From assembly GCA_947494645.1 (NCBI GenBank), contig CANLVO010000001.1, forward strand, positions 1,736,001 to 1,800,000: DNA of 64,000 nucleotides, given 5' to 3'. Of this stretch, positions 56,909 through 64,000 are shown piece after piece. The notes below the pieces were generated by a model. That model had not been told where the DNA came from. It did no database searches and saw only the letters and a list, made by a program, of their open reading frames with translations. The translations under genes and the position numbers were made by a program. Each line of letters opens with the position of its first letter. The first letter of the stretch is position 1. The DNA comes from an uncultured Litoreibacter sp. (GTDB lineage: Bacteria > Pseudomonadota > Alphaproteobacteria > Rhodobacterales > Rhodobacteraceae).

Positions 56909-57964
56909 ATGCAGACCAAGACCATCAAGAAAAGAGGCAGCGCGGATCAGCCCCCTGCCCTTGCCGGTCCACAAAAGGCCGCGATCATCATCCAGATGGT
57001 CCTGTCTGAGGGTGGCAGCCTGCCGCTCTCCAGCCTGTCGCAACGCAGCCAGACCCGCCTGATGCAGGATTTCGTGGAGCTTGGCCGCGTTGACCGCGCG
57101 ACGCTCTCCGTTGTTGTTTCTGATCTGGAACGCGATCTTGCCGCCGTCGGGCTCAGCTTCCCGCGCTCGGTCTCAGACGCGCTGAGCACGCTTGAAGCGC
57201 ATCTCAACCCCGATCTCGTGAAAGACCTGCGCGGCCAGCTCGGTCTGACCAGCGCGCCCTCGCCTTGGGGCAAGATCACCACATTGCCCCGCGAAAAGCT
57301 GCTGGCCCTGATCCCGGATGAGGACCCAACGGTCGCAGCCACCATCCTGTCCAAGCTCGACCCAGAAAAAGCCTCCGAAATTCTGGATGCCATGACGCCC
57401 GAACTCGCCGCACAAGTGTCGCTGGCGATGCAGAACACCGCGACCGTCCGTCCCGATATGCTGGCACGTATCGGCACAATGCTGGCCGACGGCATGCCCG
57501 TCGAGACCCCAAAAGCCTTTGCGGACGCGCCAGCCCTGCGACTGGCCAACCTGCTGAACGCCGCCTCCCCCGACCGGCGCGACGCGGTGCTGGCCTCACT
57601 CGGCGAAAGCGACGCCGCCTTCGCTGAAGAGGTGCGCGCCTCCATCTTCACCTTCGCCGATATCAGCACCCGGATTGCGGCGGTCGACATCTCGAAAGTC
57701 ACCCGCGATATCTCTCAGGAAGACCTTGTCCAAGCCCTCGCCTATGCCACAGGGCCAGAGCCGGAGGCGGCAGATTTTATCCTCTCCAACCTGTCGCAAC
57801 GCATGGCCGACGCCCTGCGCGAAGAAATCGCAGAGCTGGGCACGGTAGAGAAAAAACCGGGGGAAGTCGCCATGGGCAAACTCACCTCCGCCATCCGCCG
57901 GCTGGTTGATGCGGGGGAGATCGCCTTGATCAAACCTGACATGGAAAAGACAGCGGATGGATAA
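56909..57964 (+). CDS. FliG-like protein, outside a flagellar cluster
   Basis: This 351-residue protein resembles flagellar motor switch FliG: GPQKAAIIIQMVLSEGG near the start, middle-domain-like segments (ILSKLDPEKASEILDAMTPELAAQ), and a C-terminal AIRRLVDAGEIAL, the usual end of FliG. The family EHPQ and charged torque-helix residues are not convincing. No flagellar gene lies near, so it may be a divergent orphan FliG with another role or a scattered motility gene. Confidence 0.72.
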   Translation: MQTKTIKKRGSADQPPALAGPQKAAIIIQMVLSEGGSLPLSSLSQRSQTRLMQDFVELGRVDRATLSVVVSDLERDLAAVGLSFPRSVSDALSTLEAHLNPDLVKDLRGQLGLTSAPSPWGKITTLPREKLLALIPDEDPTVAATILSKLDPEKASEILDAMTPELAAQVSLAMQNTATVRPDMLARIGTMLADGMPVETPKAFADAPALRLANLLNAASPDRRDAVLASLGESDAAFAEEVRASIFTFADISTRIAAVDISKVTRDISQEDLVQALAYATGPEPEAADFILSNLSQRMADALREEIAELGTVEKKPGEVAMGKLTSAIRRLVDAGEIALIKPDMEKTADG

Positions 57965-58155
57965 GCATCAGCAGGTGTACGGTTTTGCGGCCACTAAGGA
58001 CCCTGGCTTGGAAAAGCGCGGAAGGTATGGCGAAGACGCTTGCGACTTCATCGCCTGATTTTGCGCTTATGCGTCATAAAGTGAGACGGGCTTTGGAAAT
58101 GCGCGCGCATCGGGCATGCTATCTGCGCGCATTTTCGTGTTTTAGGGGGCAATCG

Positions 58156-58317
58156 TTACTTGGCGCAAAACGGGAGCCCGTCGCACGACTGCGGGGTCAG
58201 TGACACCTGCTGCAGCCTGAGGGCAAAGCGGTCCTGCGGTGACATATCACTGTTCGGCACCTCGCTGGGAGGTGTCTCTTGCAATATAACCGGGGGCATC
58301 AGCAGCCAGGCCCACAT
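58156..58317 (-). CDS. Possible 53-residue protein downstream of the 90-residue gene
   Basis: The ATG at 58317 is three bases after the stop of the upstream gene, and AGAGG lies eight bases before it inside that gene. The product begins MWAWLLMPPVILQETPPSEV and has two Cys near its end (SCDGLPFC). It has no known relatives that I recognise. It may be a genuine coupled small gene or chance; nothing else occupies this gap apart from low-information sequence to 57965. Confidence 0.45.
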   Translation of the reverse strand: MWAWLLMPPVILQETPPSEVPNSDMSPQDRFALRLQQVSLTPQSCDGLPFCAK

Positions 58318-58320
58318 GAG

Positions 58321-58593
58321 CTAGGCCTCTTCCACAAAATAGCTGAGTTGCTCGAGAAAGCCGTATTTGCGCATCACAGCATCGCCTTCGGGGGTCCGGC
58401 TAATGGCACGCATTTTATCGAGATCATGCACCTCGCCCACAACGGCGGCCTGATTGGGATCATTGGGGTCGCCCAGAATCGTGATTGCGCCCACGGCATC
58501 ACCGAACAGCGCTTTATGGGCTGCATGAAACGCTGCGAGCTCAGTCCCGGTGGGGATATGGGTGACGCGGGCGATGGAAACGAAATTGCTCAT
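58321..58593 (-). CDS. Small hypothetical protein, divergent from LysR
   Basis: This 90-residue protein has a probable ferredoxin-like alpha/beta fold: MSNFVSIARVTHIPTGTE, GAITILGDPNDPNQAAVVGE. AAAGGACATAG sits before the ATG. It is divergent from a LysR gene with a 121-base gap and so is the likely target of that regulator. Function unknown; related to small stress or monooxygenase-like proteins only by shape. Confidence 0.7.
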   Translation of the reverse strand: MSNFVSIARVTHIPTGTELAAFHAAHKALFGDAVGAITILGDPNDPNQAAVVGEVHDLDKMRAISRTPEGDAVMRKYGFLEQLSYFVEEA

Positions 58594-58714
58594 TCTATGT
58601 CCTTTCAATGAGACGCTGCACCGCCTTGCACGGCGGCCATGCCCTACGGTGGCACGACGCGAAAAATGAGGGTATACGGACATTATGGCGTTTATAATTC
58701 GATAGGATCGAACA

Positions 58715-59629
58715 ATGATTGATCAGCTGCGGACCATGGCCATCTTTCAGACGGTGGCCGAGCTTGGGTCGTTTCGGCAGGCTGCAAAGTCGCTGCATCT
58801 TTCACCCTCGGTGATCAGTCATCATATCTCGAAACTCGAGGAGGAGCTGGGCACGCCGCTCCTTTACCGCTCGACCCGGCGCATGTCTTTGACCGACGCC
58901 GGGGCAGAGCTTTTGGGGGCCAGTCAGCGGATGACTGCCGCCGCTCGCGACGGGCTGTCGGCGGTCAAGAAGCGTCGCCAACAGCCGACCGGAACGCTCA
59001 CGGTTGCCGCCTCGACGCCGTTTTCTCAAAGCCCCTATGCCGAATCCTTCACCCGGTTTTCGCAAACCTATCCGGACGTGCATCTGAACATCCGGCTTGA
59101 AAACGCGTATGTCGCGCTAGAAGGCTCCAACATTGATGTCGCCATCCGTGGTAGCACCAGCGGGCTGGACGACAGCAGCTACAAAGCGCGCAAATTGGGC
59201 AATGTGTGGTTCTGCATCTTCGCTGCACCCTCTTACGTGCATGCACGGCCCACCCCTCAGTCGATGGAAGACCTGATCGATTGGGATTGGATACAATGCA
59301 CGCCGATCTCTTGGTCCGCCTTCGCCAAGCTGCAGGGCGCAGCCGAGCCTGAGCGCAGCCCGCGTATCGTGGCGACCTGCAATGACTTCGCGATGGCCAG
59401 AAAATTCGTGGATGAGGGCCTCGGTTTCATGATCGAGACCTACCCGCTGGTCGCCGACGACTTTCGCGCGGGACGTTTGGTGCAGCTGCTCCCGCAGCTG
59501 GAGTTGCGCCCTATCGACTGCTACGCGATCTACCCCGCCAATAGCCCCAAAGATGGGCTGGCACAGCTGTTTATTGAGTTCATGCTGGATCAACCCTGGG
59601 CCGCCGAACACCATTTCGGCAGACGTTAA
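58715..59629 (+). CDS. LysR family transcriptional regulator
   Basis: This 304-residue regulator has the N-terminal HTH (LRTMAIFQTVAELGSFRQAAKSLHLSPSVISHHISKLEEEL as consecutive helices, residues ~5-45) and a LysR effector domain. The CrgA/DsdC-like branch is suggested by TPFSQSPYAESFTRF and DVAIRGSTSGLDDSS. It is divergent from the 90-residue protein gene, a probable target. Ligand unknown. Confidence 0.9.
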   Translation: MIDQLRTMAIFQTVAELGSFRQAAKSLHLSPSVISHHISKLEEELGTPLLYRSTRRMSLTDAGAELLGASQRMTAAARDGLSAVKKRRQQPTGTLTVAASTPFSQSPYAESFTRFSQTYPDVHLNIRLENAYVALEGSNIDVAIRGSTSGLDDSSYKARKLGNVWFCIFAAPSYVHARPTPQSMEDLIDWDWIQCTPISWSAFAKLQGAAEPERSPRIVATCNDFAMARKFVDEGLGFMIETYPLVADDFRAGRLVQLLPQLELRPIDCYAIYPANSPKDGLAQLFIEFMLDQPWAAEHHFGRR

Positions 59630-59664
59630 GGCTCTCTCCTCCCACACTCGGACGTCAACGAAAA

Positions 59665-59693
59665 AGGGCGACCCGCCGGGCCGCCCTCTTTTT
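59665..59693. terminator. Bidirectional terminator between LysR gene and lon
   Basis: AGGGCG-a-CCC-gcc-GGG-c-CGCCCT hairpin with A-rich and T-rich flanks. It sits between converging genes. Confidence 0.82.
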
Positions 59694-59713
59694 AATTCAC
59701 CAGCGCCGATGGC

Positions 59714-62122
<2,409 letters not shown>

Positions 62123-62239
62123 TCCGTTTCCTTTTTGGCAAGATCGCCACGGCTCATCTTGGAACCTCTGACCCCGCTTTGCGGCAGTCTTTGGGCAATC
62201 CCCTGGGTTTTTTCATCCAGCATAGGCTGGTTTTACAGG

Positions 62240-62268
62240 AAATGGGGCTTGCCGCCAGCGCTTTCAAC
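62240..62268 (-). promoter_or_regulatory. RpoH (sigma-32)-type promoter of lon
   Basis: On the minus strand the sequence is GTTGAAA, 14 bases, CCCCATTT, against the sigma-32 consensus CTTGAAA / CCCCATnT. The predicted start leaves a leader of about 110 bases before lon. Confidence 0.8.
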
Positions 62269-62430
62269 CACCGTTGCCAAGCAGTTTGGCAAAGCTGCCG
62301 TGGGGAAAGGGTCTTTGATCGCTCTTCGGCCACAATATCGGCAAAATGCCATGTTTCGTTCCGATGTATGCCCCAACAGCGCCCAGAATTGAGTCGATAA
62401 GAAGCGCATGACCCTCATACGAGACCTTGA

Positions 62431-63282
62431 ATGATTAACATCATAGCACGCCAAATCCGACGCCTGGGAGTATTCTCCTTTGGCATGGCGTCCATGTTTC
62501 TTGCCGTCGTGGCCCGCTCGGGGCTGGGCATGACGCAGATCGGTCATTTGATCTTCTTCTTTGGCGCTGTGCTGGCCTTCCTGGTCGTGGGCATCGGGCT
62601 GATCAAAGCCCGCCCCGGCCAGCGGGGCATTCTTGAGATTGCAGGCTTCGCGGGCGTCATCTGCACCCTGTGCATGATCTATCTGCCCCATGCCGGCGGG
62701 TTCACCCCGCTTGTGGCCATCGCGATTTTCTTCGCCACGCTGACCTCGTCGTGGTTTTTCCTGCATTCCGAGATGTCGCGCCGCATCGGCGCGCGCACCA
62801 CATGGCGGACCCGGTTTTCGGGCGACGTGTATTATCCCGCCAAGCTGGTCTGGAAACATATCGTCCCTGGCGCTGCGATGCCGGAGGATCATTGCACCGG
62901 GCAGGTCGCCAAATATGTCGAAGATCTCGATGATGAAGACACGATGCACGTCGCGCTGAAACCCGGCCGCACTGGTCAGGCGCGATACGACATCACCTTT
63001 CTGGAGCGCAACGCGCCAACCTTCTGCCGCTTCTATTTCGAAGGCAACGAGGCCGACGGCACGTTGGTCGATGGCATTTTCTCACTCTCGGTAGACGTGC
63101 AGGACCGCGGCGATTGTACCATCATCATCAACGAGGAGCGCTCAGGCCTGTCGCTGGGTTCTTTGATCGAGCGGTGGTTCGACGACGCGCTCAGCTTCCA
63201 GCATGACCGTCTGGTGGCGCTGCTTGATCAGCGTTATGGCCCGGGCGCGGGCATCAGCAAACCCCTGTCGCAACACGTCTAG
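62431..63282 (+). CDS. Membrane protein with cytosolic C-terminal domain
   Basis: This 283-residue protein has about four N-terminal spans (residues ~13-115: FGMASMFLAVVARSG, LIFFFGAVLAFLVVGIGLI, AGVICTLCMIYLP, LVAIAIFFATLTSSWFFL). A soluble domain of ~165 residues follows with no motif I recognise. It is divergent from lon. Function unknown. Confidence 0.68.
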   Translation: MINIIARQIRRLGVFSFGMASMFLAVVARSGLGMTQIGHLIFFFGAVLAFLVVGIGLIKARPGQRGILEIAGFAGVICTLCMIYLPHAGGFTPLVAIAIFFATLTSSWFFLHSEMSRRIGARTTWRTRFSGDVYYPAKLVWKHIVPGAAMPEDHCTGQVAKYVEDLDDEDTMHVALKPGRTGQARYDITFLERNAPTFCRFYFEGNEADGTLVDGIFSLSVDVQDRGDCTIIINEERSGLSLGSLIERWFDDALSFQHDRLVALLDQRYGPGAGISKPLSQHV

Positions 63283-63328
63283 CAACCGACCATTGCCACT
63301 GCGTCTTTAGCCCGCCAGAGTGCGCGTC

Positions 63329-63835
63329 ATGACGCCGCTCACCCTCACCTATTCCCTGTCCGAAGCGCAGTTCATGCAAGCCGCCCGCGTACTGTGGTCC
63401 TACCGCGCGATAGGCGACCGGGGCAATTGGGTGGTGGTCATCCTGTGCCTTTGCGTGGGCCCGGTGCTTTTGCTCAATGAGGTGAGCACCGGCTGGCTGT
63501 TCATCGCCGTTGCTGTGTTCTTCGCAGTGCTCACATGGATACGCACAGTGCTTTGGCGCAGGGCCTACGGCCGGATGGTGAAATACACCGCGCCCATCAC
63601 CGCAACCTTCGCGCCGGATCATGTCACAACCAACTCAGCCGAAGGCGACAGCACCCTGCCGTGGAGCTTTTTCAAAAGCTATGCGGAGACCCCGGATTAC
63701 GTGTTCCTGTTCGGGCCCAAAAGAACGCTGTCGATCATTCCAAAATCCGCGCTACCGGTGCCCGAAGATATCGAAACGCTGCGCGATTTCATCACCGCCG
63801 CGCATCTGCCCCGCAAAAAAATGCGCTGGACCTAA
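63329..63835 (+). CDS. YcxB-like membrane protein
   Basis: This 168-residue protein has two close membrane spans (VVVILCLCVGPVLLLNE and WLFIAVAVFFAVLTWI) after a short N-terminal segment, then a soluble beta domain with STLPWSFFKSYAETPDYVFLF. This is the YcxB-like family pattern. It starts 46 bases after the membrane protein gene. The ATG at 63329 is preferred; a GTG at 63320 is in frame. Role unknown. Confidence 0.72.
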   Translation: MTPLTLTYSLSEAQFMQAARVLWSYRAIGDRGNWVVVILCLCVGPVLLLNEVSTGWLFIAVAVFFAVLTWIRTVLWRRAYGRMVKYTAPITATFAPDHVTTNSAEGDSTLPWSFFKSYAETPDYVFLFGPKRTLSIIPKSALPVPEDIETLRDFITAAHLPRKKMRWT

Positions 63836-63896
63836 AAGATACGGGAGGGCGGGCGGGGCGATCTGAGCCACGCGAAGGAGCGGCGTTCCGTCCTCG

Positions 63897-64000
63897 CTAC
63901 AATGGCTCAATATCACCACCCGCACGGGTCGCATGAAACTGCGCCACAAAGGCGCTCAACCCACCTGCCGCAATCGCTGCGCGCAACCCGGCCATCAATT
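63897..64000 (-). CDS. tgt: C-terminus of queuine tRNA-ribosyltransferase (partial, runs off window)
   Basis: About 34 C-terminal residues on the minus strand end with a TAG at 63899-63897. The stretch [20 protein letters not shown] matches the last helix of Tgt (typically LMAGMRAAI...F), which makes the queuosine precursor exchange in tRNA. The rest lies beyond base 64000. Short, so confidence is moderate. Confidence 0.6.
   Translation of the reverse strand, partial: LMAGLRAAIAAGGLSAFVAQFHATRAGGDIEPL

Noticed and set aside
57985-58203. A plus-strand 72-codon frame behind the FliG-like gene
   Set aside because: Composition is unlike a protein (Arg/Ala-rich, no ribosome site) and it overlaps the better-supported minus-strand 53-codon frame.

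Overview
The window is a 64 kb stretch of a GC-rich chromosome from an alphaproteobacterium, most likely a member of the Rhodobacterales (Roseobacter group). The evidence is the gene set and its local order: yajC-secD-secF, serS-surE-pcm-nlpD, a DUF815 ATPase followed by tatC-tatB-tatA, a class I polyhydroxyalkanoate (PHA) locus with a PhaR regulator, lon near the end of tgt, and many Roseobacter-type small proteins. No rRNA, tRNA, CRISPR array, insertion sequence or prophage was found.

Layout. 1-5.9 kb: end of a very acidic protein, a pair of oxygenases resembling TmpA/TmpB (oxidative breakdown of 2-trimethylaminoethylphosphonate), then purA and secG. 6-9 kb: pyrG and a TerB / DUF1330 / TerB trio. 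9-17.5 kb: a gamma-glutamylated amine (putrescine-type) catabolic cluster with two glutamine-synthetase-like ligases, a class I glutamine amidotransferase, an FAD oxidase and an aminotransferase, plus a DegT-family aminotransferase and a LysR regulator. 17.6-24.7 kb: an RTX-like protein, a hemolysin III homologue, then the PHA locus (phaR, an extracellular-type depolymerase/esterase, phasin, phaC, phaZ). CTGC-N3-GCAG palindromes lie in front of the phasin gene, and degenerate versions lie in front of phaR and phaC. 24.7-30.2 kb: a tightly coupled minus-strand run of three alpha/beta hydrolases, a MetE-like protein, an SDR, an M15-like protein and a VOC protein. 30.3-33 kb: thrS, an ArsC-like protein and a cold-shock gene.

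33.0-35.4 kb is the accessory and most unusual part. A 368-bp tandem duplication carries, in each copy, a 26-residue single-span membrane peptide with a near-perfect ribosome binding site, a bidirectional terminator, and a convergent opposite-strand promoter (TTGTAA-N17-TATAtT or TATAgT). The 5' end of the predicted antisense RNA is complementary to the start region of its own peptide mRNA. This is the architecture of a par/Fst-like type I toxin-antitoxin system, present here as two diverged and probably insulated copies. Next to it are two strong inverted repeats and an A/T-richer gene for a stand-alone SIR2-like protein, a family often found in phage defence.

35.4-64 kb returns to core genome: thyX, glyoxalase, DUF817, a vWA-like protein, a TSUP exporter, Sec accessory genes, a trypsin-like protease, serS, surE, pcm, nlpD, tatABC, a WYL regulator, purB, a FliG-like protein, a LysR regulator, lon with a clear heat-shock-type promoter, two membrane proteins, and the C-terminus of tgt on the minus strand at the right edge.
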